Part shown: in pieces, positions 7,278 to 14,470 of the stretch
How the letters are laid out: each line of letters begins with the position of its first letter
Position numbering within the stretch: position 1 is the first letter of the stretch
Virus record (IMG/VR): IMGVR_UViG_3300032731_001350
Coordinates: 1-20,218 of that record
DNA from: a virus
Reading direction: 5' to 3' (one strand)
DNA: 20,218 nucleotides
Made by a program: the position numbers and the translations under genes
The notes under the pieces: generated by a model
Database searches by the model: none
Told to the model about the DNA's origin: nothing
Seen by the model: the letters and a program-made list of their open reading frames with translations, nothing else

Positions 7278-8603
7278 ATGGGTGAGAAATTAAATATGAG
7301 TCAGCTTGAGGAAATGATCGGTAACGCCGTCAAAGATTCGGTAAAGCTGTTAGCGGACGAGCATAAGGTGTCCATGGACGAGATCAAGGATGAAGTTGAC
7401 GAGAAAATCAAAGAGATTGTGGATCAGATAGGTGTCGGTGGAGAATCCATTGAGCAGAAAAGAGCCAGAGTATTAGTAGATACCGAGGAAACGGACGTTA
7501 GCGGACTACCTAACTTGGCCAAGGACCCTACAGGAGGATTTTACACTCTTTCGCAGTTTGCGCATGATGTCTATAAGACAACCAAATCTGGATATCGGAC
7601 CATTTCTCCCGAGCTTAAGGCATGGGAAGAGGTTACCAAAGCCGCAGATGCAACCACATTGTCTACAGATGATGCCGAGTATGGTGGATTTTTGATTCCG
7701 CCTGAGTTTAAGAATGAGCTTTGGCTTGCGGTTGAACAGAAAAATGAGATCCTGCCTCGGTGTACAAACGTTCCGATGAGGGTTAATACCATTAAGATTC
7801 CTTATGTCAATGGTTTTGATGAGAGTGGTGGATTGGTATATGGAGGAATTGAATGGAAGTGGCTAGATGAGCTTGCGGCTAAAACTGCATCACGCCCCAA
7901 GATTGGACGGATCACCTTAAGTCTGAAAAAGATAGCAGGATTGGCTTACTCTTCGGATGAGTTGTTAGAGGATAGCCCGATCTCGATGGAGAACATTCTT
8001 AAGAATGGTTTCCGTGACGGGCTTAATTTTCAGATCACTCGGGCACTTATTCGGGGAACAGGCGCAGGTCAACCTCTAGGAGTTCTAAATGCACCTTGTT
8101 ATCATGGGATTACGATTGAGACCGGACAGGCAGCCTCTACGATAGTCTTCGAGAATATTATTAAAATGTATGCAGCTATTAATGATAGCGGAAATGCGAT
8201 ATGGCTCGCAAATGAGAATACCTTGCCTCAGCTGGCAACAATGGCTTTGGATGTAGGGACAGGCGGCGTTCCGGTATTTATGCCCGCTAATGGGGCTGCA
8301 GGGATTCCTTATAATACCTTGATGGGCCGTCCGTTGGTATTTAACAAACATTGCTCTACATTGGGAACTGCCGGGGATATACTCCTGGTGGATTGGAGTC
8401 AGTATCTTGTTGGAATGAAGGCTGGTCAGGGAGCGACAGGTAAGTTTGATACTTCTATTCATTTGAAATTTGCCGACGATCAGACTGCTTTTAGGTTTGT
8501 ATTTCGGATTGATGGGCAGCCCTGGTGGCCTACATACCTGACCCCACCTCAGGCGACGACTGATTATATCAGTCCTGTTGTTGGGTTGGATGCAAGGGCA
8601 TAG
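7278..8603 (+). CDS. Major capsid protein, HK97 fold
   Basis: This encodes 441 residues. ATG 7278 lies 10 bases after GGAGG (7263-7267); a TTG at 7272 would add two residues but is too close to the ribosome-binding site. Residues 1-65 are a charged coiled coil, typical of the delta/scaffold region removed by the prohead protease. The rest matches HK97-type capsid proteins: DDAEYGGFLIPPEF opens the folded core, RITLSLKKIAGLAYSSDELLEDS is the E-loop/spine region, LIRGTGAGQPLGVLNA is the classic glycine-rich motif, and the A-domain ends with GRPLVFNKH...GDILLVDWSQYLVGMK. Size is normal for the family. The gene directly follows the fused protease and is followed by a hairpin with a T-run, so it is likely the most abundant product of the operon. 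Confidence 0.93.
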   Translation: MGEKLNMSQLEEMIGNAVKDSVKLLADEHKVSMDEIKDEVDEKIKEIVDQIGVGGESIEQKRARVLVDTEETDVSGLPNLAKDPTGGFYTLSQFAHDVYKTTKSGYRTISPELKAWEEVTKAADATTLSTDDAEYGGFLIPPEFKNELWLAVEQKNEILPRCTNVPMRVNTIKIPYVNGFDESGGLVYGGIEWKWLDELAAKTASRPKIGRITLSLKKIAGLAYSSDELLEDSPISMENILKNGFRDGLNFQITRALIRGTGAGQPLGVLNAPCYHGITIETGQAASTIVFENIIKMYAAINDSGNAIWLANENTLPQLATMALDVGTGGVPVFMPANGAAGIPYNTLMGRPLVFNKHCSTLGTAGDILLVDWSQYLVGMKAGQGATGKFDTSIHLKFADDQTAFRFVFRIDGQPWWPTYLTPPQATTDYISPVVGLDARA

Positions 8604-8623
8604 GATTAACTGGTAATTTTGAT

Positions 8624-8654
8624 GGGATGTATTTTTTTGGTGCATCCCGTTTTT
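8624..8654 (+). terminator. Terminator-like hairpin after capsid gene
   Basis: GGGATG (8624-8629) pairs with CATCCC (8643-8648), with a 13-base T-rich loop and TTTTT after. The stem is only 6 perfect bp, so it is probably a partial terminator that lowers expression of later genes relative to the capsid. Confidence 0.6.
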
Positions 8655-8685
8655 CTTAAATTTTTTTGTATGGAGGTAAGTAAAA

Positions 8686-9159
8686 ATGGATCAAATGTTA
8701 AGTCAAACAACTAAATTAGTGATTATTGCTGCTCCTTTGGATTGGACTTCCGCTGCAGTTACGACCGAGTGGATTTCGATGAAGGGATACGATCGCTTGA
8801 GATTTATAGTTGTGACCGGCGCTTTTGCTGGTGGAACAGCTGCTGTTACTTTGAATCAAGCAATTAATGTATCTGGCTCTAGTTCAACATCTTTAGCTAT
8901 GGCAGAATACTGGACTGGTACGGGGGATACTCTTACCAGGACTACAGCCACTTCGAGTACCTTTAATTTAGCTGCGGCTAATACGAAGTATGTGGTGGAG
9001 GTTCATAGCTCTATGCTGACTTCTACCTTTACGTATCCTAGAGACTGTGTGAATATTGCTATTGGTTCGCCTGGAACTAATACTGATTTCTATTCTGTTA
9101 TTGCTGAGCTGTATAACGCAAGGTATGAGGGCAATCTGCCCACGTCGATTACAGACTAA
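8686..9159 (+). CDS. Probable capsid decoration or head-surface protein
   Basis: This encodes 157 residues. ATG follows TGGAGG at spacing 9. The sequence is rich in Thr, Ser, Ala and Val and poor in Lys, with alternating beta-strand pattern (LRFIVVTGAFAGGTAAVTLNQ, NTKYVVEVHSSMLTSTFTYP). There is no signal peptide or membrane segment. Size, composition and place directly after the major capsid gene match decoration or head-fibre proteins that bind the outer capsid. No specific family motif is recognised, so the role comes mainly from position. Confidence 0.6.
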   Translation: MDQMLSQTTKLVIIAAPLDWTSAAVTTEWISMKGYDRLRFIVVTGAFAGGTAAVTLNQAINVSGSSSTSLAMAEYWTGTGDTLTRTTATSSTFNLAAANTKYVVEVHSSMLTSTFTYPRDCVNIAIGSPGTNTDFYSVIAELYNARYEGNLPTSITD

Positions 9160-9166
9160 CCTTTTA

Positions 9167-9209
9167 TTTGTATTTGAAGGGAGATTTTTAGGCTCCCTTC
9201 AAATACAGA
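9167..9209 (+). promoter_or_regulatory. Long hairpin immediately upstream of a ribosome-binding site
   Basis: A perfect 14-bp stem (9170-9183 with 9193-9206; GTATTTGAAGGGAG / CTCCCTTCAAATAC) with a 9-base loop extends to about 17 bp with a G-U pair. No T-run follows; instead AAAGGA (9209-9214) and the ATG at 9222 come next. It may act as an RNA processing site, a barrier to 3'-5' decay, or a weak terminator for the decoration gene. Confidence 0.6.
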
Positions 9210-9221
9210 AAGGATTTTTGG

Positions 9222-10127
9222 ATGAAGTATCAGGACAGGAAAAACTATTATAAATATCTTTTTCAGCATGACGTTATTGGTAAGGTGAGTATTCTTCTTG
9301 AGGACGCGGGATTCTATATTGATGAGACGGAGGATTATAAGCTTAATGTTATAGGAAGAATGCCCGTCATTGGTTATGGCTGGCATCATACCCTTCATAG
9401 TGCGATTCTTAACTGTGGACTCTGGCATAAGATCATGTTTGATGTAATTAATATTATTCCGTCGAATTGTCAGGAGTGCTATAAGGTGGTTGTTAAGCCC
9501 AAAAATCTGAAGCAGCTATTCGCTTTATTAGATCTTCAACTTGCACTTAATCTTCCGTGTAAATGTGGGATTGAAAAAGTAAGGCCTACAGTCCATACTA
9601 ATTATGGAGGGTATTTCTATAACAAAGGGCTAGAGAATGGCCTTAAGTGCTATAAGACGGTTAAAGAGGCAATAGGAAATGATCAGGTTCTGTCTGTATT
9701 ATTAGACGAAGTTGATGTAGTGGAGGATACGGAGATCCCTAAGAGGGTGATTCTTAAAAGAGGCTGTACTGAGTTTGAGAATAAGTTTGGTCGATCTGAT
9801 ATGTGGAAGGTTACAGATGAACAGTTAGAGCAGGAGAAATTGATTACAGATACATTTGTGGATAAGTCTTCTTCAGCGACTCAGCCTCAGAGGGTGATTG
9901 ATTATATTCATAAATTGTGGATTGAGTATGCCTATGAGCATGAGGATGATACTTATTTGGAGTTTACAGACGATAAGTTTCTTTATAATCCCGTCGTAAC
10001 GTATCACCATTTTGCTGAGGGGCTTAAGCCAAAGAAAGATAGTAGTGGGCTTGAGAAGGTTGAAATAAAGGTTTTTAAAGAGGATAAGGCCGGTGAGCTC
10101 CATGAAGTTGAAAGGGAAGAGAAATGA
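9222..10127 (+). CDS. Cys-rich phage protein of unknown function
   Basis: This encodes 301 residues. ATG follows AAAGGA at spacing 7. No known family is recognised with confidence. Visible features are a CxxC at 83-86 (SNCQECYKVVVKP), a CxC at 113-115 (LPCKCGIEK), then TNYGGYFYNKGLENGLKCYK with C143, and a later LKRGCTEFENKFGRSDMW with C182. The first four cysteines could bind zinc or an Fe-S cluster. The C-terminal third (about 200-301) is acidic and helical (WIEYAYEHEDDTYLEF). The stop overlaps the next start by ATGA, so the two are translated together. Between head and surface-protein genes it could be a virion component or a completion factor; neither is shown. Confidence 0.7.
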   Translation: MKYQDRKNYYKYLFQHDVIGKVSILLEDAGFYIDETEDYKLNVIGRMPVIGYGWHHTLHSAILNCGLWHKIMFDVINIIPSNCQECYKVVVKPKNLKQLFALLDLQLALNLPCKCGIEKVRPTVHTNYGGYFYNKGLENGLKCYKTVKEAIGNDQVLSVLLDEVDVVEDTEIPKRVILKRGCTEFENKFGRSDMWKVTDEQLEQEKLITDTFVDKSSSATQPQRVIDYIHKLWIEYAYEHEDDTYLEFTDDKFLYNPVVTYHHFAEGLKPKKDSSGLEKVEIKVFKEDKAGELHEVEREEK

Positions 10128-10333
10128 GAAAAAATGAATTTACGAAGATAAAACTGAAGACTGAGTGGATGGGTAATCCAAAGGGACATACAATGACAAT
10201 AAAAAAGGCTACGGCTGATATACTTATCTCCAGAGGTGCTGCGAAACTTCTTAAGGATAAGGAAGAAAAGACAGAGAAAATGCAGGCTCCGGCGAAGCAT
10301 AGAATGTTGGCTAGGGCTGTTAAATCCAAATAA
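10124..10333 (+). CDS. Small basic phage protein
   Basis: This encodes 69 residues and overlaps the previous gene by four bases (ATGA). It has the pattern EWMGNPKGHTMTIKKATADILISRGAAKLL followed by a charged basic tail. Similar short proteins with a GNxxG...A..LI.RGAA pattern are common beside phage head and connector genes, but I cannot name a function. A small virion or connector-associated role is likely from position only. Confidence 0.65.
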   Translation: MRKNEFTKIKLKTEWMGNPKGHTMTIKKATADILISRGAAKLLKDKEEKTEKMQAPAKHRMLARAVKSK

Positions 10334-10362
10334 TTCCACAGGTGGTTTAAACCCATCGGGAG
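10334..10362 (+). repeat. Leader cassette copy 1 (hairpin plus ribosome-binding site)
   Basis: First of three copies of a roughly 29-base element, TTCCACA + GGTGG TTTAAAC CCATC + GGGAG. The hairpin arms are GGTGG and CCATC; compared with the other copies the right arm has T for C, which still pairs as G-U in RNA. It ends 8 bases before the ATG at 10371. Confidence 0.85.
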
Positions 10363-10370
10363 AAAACAAT

Positions 10371-11126
10371 ATGCACAGAATAAATAGTAAAAGCGTAGGA
10401 GGTTGGTTGGCTTTTACCTCTGGAGCCCCAACTAGAGAGATCCTGAGTCTGCCGGGGGATAAGGGAGGAGTCTCTAATTTCACTCAGCTTCGAGCGATGC
10501 ATATTAGTCCGGAATTGGCCTATGGTCACTTTGACGATTTTACACCGAGCGATCTTGTAGGGACATCGTCTTTGCCTGGATATACTGCAACGGCTGTCGG
10601 TGCTAGTACTTTAGTGATGGCTGATGCCGCTACAGGAGTGCTTCAGTTAACCTCGGGAGGGACGGAGAATAATGGTATCCAGATCCAGACAGACGGTGAG
10701 ATATTTCTTCCTGCCGCCAATAAGGATATATGGTTTGAGTGTAGGGTAAGAGGAAATGATGTAACGGAGGTTGATTGGTTTATAGGGCTATGTACAACAG
10801 ATACCTCTATTATCGCAACAAATCCTGATGATGCTATTGGCTTCTGGACTCATGACGGGGATGTAAATATTGATTTTGAGGTTTCTACAGGGACGGGAAC
10901 CCCGACAGATACGGGAGATGATCTTGCCAATAATACATGGGTTCAGTTGGGTTTTTATATTAATGGTGTTACGTCTGTGACTCCGTACATTAACGGAACG
11001 GCTGAAACTGCAATTACGGCGGATATTCCAGCTGTTGAGATGGCCCTATCTTTTGCTTGTCTAACTGGGGAGGGTTCGGTTAACCGCTTAGATATAGACT
11101 GGTACAAGATTGTACAATTGAGATAA
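10371..11126 (+). CDS. Jellyroll/lectin-like virion surface protein, paralogue 1
   Basis: This encodes 251 residues. The ATG at 10371, 8 bases after GGGAG, is chosen because it lines up with the start of the paralogue at 11172. The N-terminus (RINSKSVGGWLAFTSGAPTREILSLPGD) may be a virion-anchoring part. Residues about 50-250 look like a concanavalin/LamG-type beta sandwich: GEIFLPAANKDIWFECRVRGNDV, DWFIGLCTTDTS, DDLANNTWVQLGFYINGVTSVTPYINGT and a final LDIDWYKIVQLR. Such folds on phage surface proteins often bind carbohydrate. It shares its whole length with the next gene. Confidence 0.7.
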   Translation: MHRINSKSVGGWLAFTSGAPTREILSLPGDKGGVSNFTQLRAMHISPELAYGHFDDFTPSDLVGTSSLPGYTATAVGASTLVMADAATGVLQLTSGGTENNGIQIQTDGEIFLPAANKDIWFECRVRGNDVTEVDWFIGLCTTDTSIIATNPDDAIGFWTHDGDVNIDFEVSTGTGTPTDTGDDLANNTWVQLGFYINGVTSVTPYINGTAETAITADIPAVEMALSFACLTGEGSVNRLDIDWYKIVQLR

Positions 11127-11132
11127 ATAGGA

Positions 11133-11162
11133 TTCCACAGGTGGTTTAAACCCACCGGGAGG
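11133..11162 (+). repeat. Leader cassette copy 2
   Basis: TTCCACA + GGTGGTTTAAACCCACC + GGGAGG, identical in its core to copy 3. Arms GGTGG/CCACC flank loop TTTAAAC; the centre also reads as the perfect palindrome GGTTTAAACC. It ends 9 bases before the ATG at 11172. Confidence 0.9.
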
Positions 11163-11171
11163 TAAATAATA

Positions 11172-11948
11172 ATGGCACATAGGATTAGTGCAAAAGATGC
11201 TGGCGGATGGATGGCATGGTATTCAGGGACTGAAAATAAGGAAATTCTCTCTCTTCCGGGAGACGTAACAGGAGTTGCAAATTTTAATCTTTTGAGGTCT
11301 ATGCATGTTAGTCCAGAATTAGCCTATGGAATGTTTGAGGATTTTGCTCCGTCGAAAATAGTTAGTACATCGTCATATCCTGGCTTTACAGTGACTGCTA
11401 TTACAACTGGAACTTTAGTGATGGCGGATAGAGTAGGGGGTTGGCTTCAGTTGACTCCCAACAACTCTACCGGGCATGGGGTCCAAATGCAATCAGACGG
11501 TGAGATATTTCTTCCTGCCGCTGATAAGGATATATGGTTTGAGTGTTCGGTGAGGGGAAATGATATTACAAAGGTTAATTGGTTTATCGGATTAGCTACT
11601 ACGGATACGGATATTATAGGTAGTAATCCGGCGGATCTTATTGGATTTCATACCCATGACGGAGATGCTAATATTGATTTTGAGGTTAGCGCAACTGCTG
11701 GAGCTGGTTCAGAAGTTGATACCTTGTCTGATCTCTCTAATAATACAGCGGTCAGACTGGGGTTTTATGTGAATGGGGTGACTTCGGTGACGCCTTATAT
11801 TGATGGAACAGCAAATACTACGGCAACCTCAACTACGGTTGCGAATATTCCAGCAGTAGAGATGGCTCTGTCGTTTGCTTGTACTACAGGGGAAGGACAG
11901 GTTAATACATTGGATATAGATTGGTACAAGATTGTACAATTAAGATAA
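11172..11948 (+). CDS. Jellyroll/lectin-like virion surface protein, paralogue 2
   Basis: This encodes 258 residues. ATG follows GGGAGG of leader copy 2. It is collinear with the preceding gene (AKDAGGWMAWYSGTENKEILSLPGD; SPELAYGMFEDFAPS; DGEIFLPAADKDIWFECSVRGNDITKVNWFIGL; and the same ending LDIDWYKIVQLR). Differences cluster in loops such as NPADLIGFHTHDG and the Ala/Gly/Thr-rich insert around residue 180. The two look like a tandem duplication that has diverged, with blocks of exact DNA identity (for example 10690-10717 and 11494-11521). It probably forms a second virion surface protein, possibly of different ligand specificity. Confidence 0.7.
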   Translation: MAHRISAKDAGGWMAWYSGTENKEILSLPGDVTGVANFNLLRSMHVSPELAYGMFEDFAPSKIVSTSSYPGFTVTAITTGTLVMADRVGGWLQLTPNNSTGHGVQMQSDGEIFLPAADKDIWFECSVRGNDITKVNWFIGLATTDTDIIGSNPADLIGFHTHDGDANIDFEVSATAGAGSEVDTLSDLSNNTAVRLGFYVNGVTSVTPYIDGTANTTATSTTVANIPAVEMALSFACTTGEGQVNTLDIDWYKIVQLR

Positions 11949-11956
11949 TTTTTTGA

Positions 11957-11985
11957 TCCACAGGTGGTTTAAACCCACCGGGAGG
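11957..11985 (+). repeat. Leader cassette copy 3
   Basis: TCCACA + GGTGGTTTAAACCCACC + GGGAGG, matching copy 2 from the second base on. It precedes the ATG at 11996, which opens a gene unrelated to the two paralogues, so the cassette is not simply carried along by the gene duplication. Confidence 0.9.
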
Positions 11986-11995
11986 CAGTAAAGAA

Positions 11996-13417
11996 ATGGC
12001 AGAACTTAAAACAAAAACACCTTTATTTGTTAGAAAACAGAAAGGAGGTATGTTTACGGTTGTTAATGAGTCGATGACCACGGGAGATATTTGGTTTGTT
12101 GATTCTGGGAAGACCACTACTGGGGCGGATTCAGCGAGTTATGGAAGAAGTCCGGATGCGCCGTTTTTGACTCTTGATTATGCTGTAACTCAAGTGACGG
12201 CGAATAATGGAGACCGGATCTATGTGATGCCCGGCCATGCTGAGAATGTTGCTAGTGCCGCTGATATTGCGGTTGCAATAGCGGGGGCTCATATAATAGG
12301 GATTGGTGGTGGTGCTGATAGACCTACTTTTACGTTCACGGCGACTGCAAGCACCTGGACAATTACGGTAGCCTCAGTCACACTGGAGAATTTACTCCTG
12401 GTAAACGCGATAGATAATCTCAACAATGGGCTGGTTATATCTGGAGCTGATTGTTTTCTGAATAATATAGAGACGAGAGATAATAATGCCTTATATCATG
12501 CGGATGATTTTATCGCTGCTGCTGCTGGTGCTGCCCGCCTTCATATAGACGGATGGCTCCATAGAGCAGGAGCAGGAAAAACTGGGGCGATTTCAGCGAT
12601 AGCACTCGATGGCGTTGATGATCTAATTCTTGAGAATTTTCATGTTCAGGGAGAGTTTTCGGTTGGATGTATTGATAATACAACAGGGGCAGATGAGGTT
12701 TTAAGAGCTTCTATTAAAAGAGGGACTTTAATTAATACGGCCACTCAGCCTGGAATAGATGCTGATACTGATGCTACTGGGGTTGTGGAAGATGTCTATA
12801 TTAGGGTTGCTTCTGGGACAACTTATATTGATAGCGCTCCAAATTTCTCTTATGTTAATTGTTTTGGGATGAGCACTGATTCCAGTGGATGGGAGAGAAT
12901 TGGGACTGAGATAGCAGGGTCTATTGAAGGCCAGATTTCTGATATTGCTGATGAGATGAGTATAGTTGAAACCATAGTTTCTGATGCAGCCGAGCTTCTC
13001 TCTGATATGAATAGCGATATTGTAGCTATAGAGGGCAAGGTTGATGCGGTAGAAACTATAGTCTCAGATGCAGCCATAGCCATTGGTGTAGTCGAAACTT
13101 ATGTTTCTGATGCGGCTGAGACCCTCTCAGATATAGGCTCTGATATAGTGGCTATAGAGGGAAAAATTGATGCGGTCGAGACCATAGTCTCAGATGCAGC
13201 CATAGCCATTGGTGTAGTCGAAACTTATGTTTCTGATGCGGCTGAAACTCTCTCTGATATAGGAAGTGATATAGTGGCCATAGAGGGAAAAGTAGATGCT
13301 TTAGAAACTATTTGTTCTGATATTGAAGCTACACTTGGTACTCATTTAACCGCGTGGGCTGCGTTTGAAACTATTATGTCAGACTTTGTAGCAAAATATA
13401 CGTCTGATGTGCCGTAA
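11996..13417 (+). CDS. Beta-helix fibre/spike-like protein with C-terminal heptad repeats
   Basis: This encodes 473 residues. The start is set by leader copy 3 (GGGAGG, 10 bases upstream). Residues 1-30 are a short basic N-terminus, possibly for attachment. Residues about 30-300 look like a right-handed parallel beta-helix, opening with DIWFVDSG...GRSPDAPFLTLDYAVTQVTANNGDRIYVMPGHAENV, the usual start of pectate-lyase-like phage proteins, and continuing with repeated strand-turn units (ASVTLENLLLVNAIDN, DDLILENFHVQGEFSV). Residues about 310-455 are tandem heptads (SDIVAIEGKVDAVETIVSDAA) that should form a trimeric coiled coil. The DNA has a 126-bp repeat there. Beta-helix trimers with coiled-coil stalks are typical of tail spikes and head fibres that bind or cut surface glycans. 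No catalytic residues could be identified. Confidence 0.75.
   Translation: MAELKTKTPLFVRKQKGGMFTVVNESMTTGDIWFVDSGKTTTGADSASYGRSPDAPFLTLDYAVTQVTANNGDRIYVMPGHAENVASAADIAVAIAGAHIIGIGGGADRPTFTFTATASTWTITVASVTLENLLLVNAIDNLNNGLVISGADCFLNNIETRDNNALYHADDFIAAAAGAARLHIDGWLHRAGAGKTGAISAIALDGVDDLILENFHVQGEFSVGCIDNTTGADEVLRASIKRGTLINTATQPGIDADTDATGVVEDVYIRVASGTTYIDSAPNFSYVNCFGMSTDSSGWERIGTEIAGSIEGQISDIADEMSIVETIVSDAAELLSDMNSDIVAIEGKVDAVETIVSDAAIAIGVVETYVSDAAETLSDIGSDIVAIEGKIDAVETIVSDAAIAIGVVETYVSDAAETLSDIGSDIVAIEGKVDALETICSDIEATLGTHLTAWAAFETIMSDFVAKYTSDVP
12961..13321 (+). repeat. Tandem 126-bp repeats encoding heptads
   Basis: Two nearly identical 42-residue (126-bp) units plus partial units on both sides. 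A 62-base block at 13058-13119 recurs exactly at 13184-13245. Each unit equals six heptads, so adding or losing a unit keeps frame and coil register. Confidence 0.9.
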
Positions 13418-13441
13418 ACAATAAAATGAAAGGTAGTAAAT

Positions 13442-14458
13442 ATGAAGGTAGCACATTTTGCTATTTTTGCACCTCACGGCTCTGGCCAATATGAGACTGT
13501 TAAAGATCTTATATTGGCCGAGAGATCCGTGGGAATTGATGCTCAGTTTGTGGATTTTGGATCTGATAAAAAAGGAACCAATCGAAATGAACTAAGTGAC
13601 GGAGAGGTTCATACAGTTCCTCTTGCTTGGGCTTTTGATGAGGCGGATATTGTAGTCCGCCATACATCTATTCCTGAGAAGATTTTAGATGAGAAGCCTG
13701 TAATATGTGCGCTGCATGGGAGACCTGAAAACTCCTTTAGATTGGAGCAGTATAAAACAGCGTTTGTTATTTCTTCTTTAAGAAAGGCAGCAAGTGAAGG
13801 GAAGCATAAGGCATTTATAACATTCTGGCCTGAGTATCTATTTTACTGGTCAAGAATGCTAGGGATTAAGATATTTTTTGTTCCTCCTCCGGTAGATTTG
13901 AATACATATATTCCAGATGGACTTCGACATAGTTTTGGAAAGCATGAAGGAAGTCCAAATATTGTTGTTGCTGATAGATGGAGGGAGGATAGAACTCCAT
14001 TTAATCTGATTTTTGCAGCACAGTACTTTAGAGAGAATTTCTATCCAGATGCGAAACTCCATATATACGGGATTTCGATTACTAAATCAAGCGCTATTAA
14101 CTTTTTTGCCCGTATGCAGAAGAGAAAGAATAATGGAGTGGTTGGACAAACATTTGGGGTGATGGCGTATATAGCGGACGTATATAGAGGTGCCGACTTT
14201 ATTCTTACCCCGAATATGATTGCGACCAGGATAGTGAGGGAGTCGATGGCTAGTGGATTACCAATGGTAGCACCGCTTGGCTGTCAGTATACACCTTTTA
14301 CTGCGGAGCCGAGGGATTTAAAATCATTTGCCTTGGCAATGAAGGAATGCTGGGAATATCCGACTGACCACATTGCTTTAAGAAAACAAGCAAAGGATCT
14401 CTTTGGTCCCGAAAAGGTCGGACAGATGATGAAGCAATTACTGGAGAGATTCGCTTAA
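13442..14458 (+). CDS. GT4-like glycosyltransferase
   Basis: This encodes 338 residues. ATG follows AAAGGTAG. The GT-B fold shows an N-terminal Rossmann part (MKVAHFAIFAPHGSGQYETVKDLI), a linker with the typical VPPPVDLNTYIP (147-158) and a C-terminal donor domain with TRIVRESMASGLPMVA (262-277), where Glu267 belongs to the EX7E-like nucleotide-sugar site. It should transfer a sugar from a nucleotide donor to a glycan, lipid or protein; the specific sugar cannot be told. It is the first gene of the glycan cluster, 24 bases after the fibre gene, which links it to virion decoration or host-surface change. Confidence 0.75.
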   Translation: MKVAHFAIFAPHGSGQYETVKDLILAERSVGIDAQFVDFGSDKKGTNRNELSDGEVHTVPLAWAFDEADIVVRHTSIPEKILDEKPVICALHGRPENSFRLEQYKTAFVISSLRKAASEGKHKAFITFWPEYLFYWSRMLGIKIFFVPPPVDLNTYIPDGLRHSFGKHEGSPNIVVADRWREDRTPFNLIFAAQYFRENFYPDAKLHIYGISITKSSAINFFARMQKRKNNGVVGQTFGVMAYIADVYRGADFILTPNMIATRIVRESMASGLPMVAPLGCQYTPFTAEPRDLKSFALAMKECWEYPTDHIALRKQAKDLFGPEKVGQMMKQLLERFA

Positions 14459-14470
14459 GAAAGGATAAAG

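Noticed and set aside
8085-8645. 186-codon - strand frame opposite the capsid gene
   Set aside because: It is the shadow of a clearly recognised capsid gene and crosses its terminator.
10371-11948. Diversity-generating retroelement variable and template repeats
   Set aside because: No reverse transcriptase gene is in the window, and differences between the paralogues are not limited to adenine positions.
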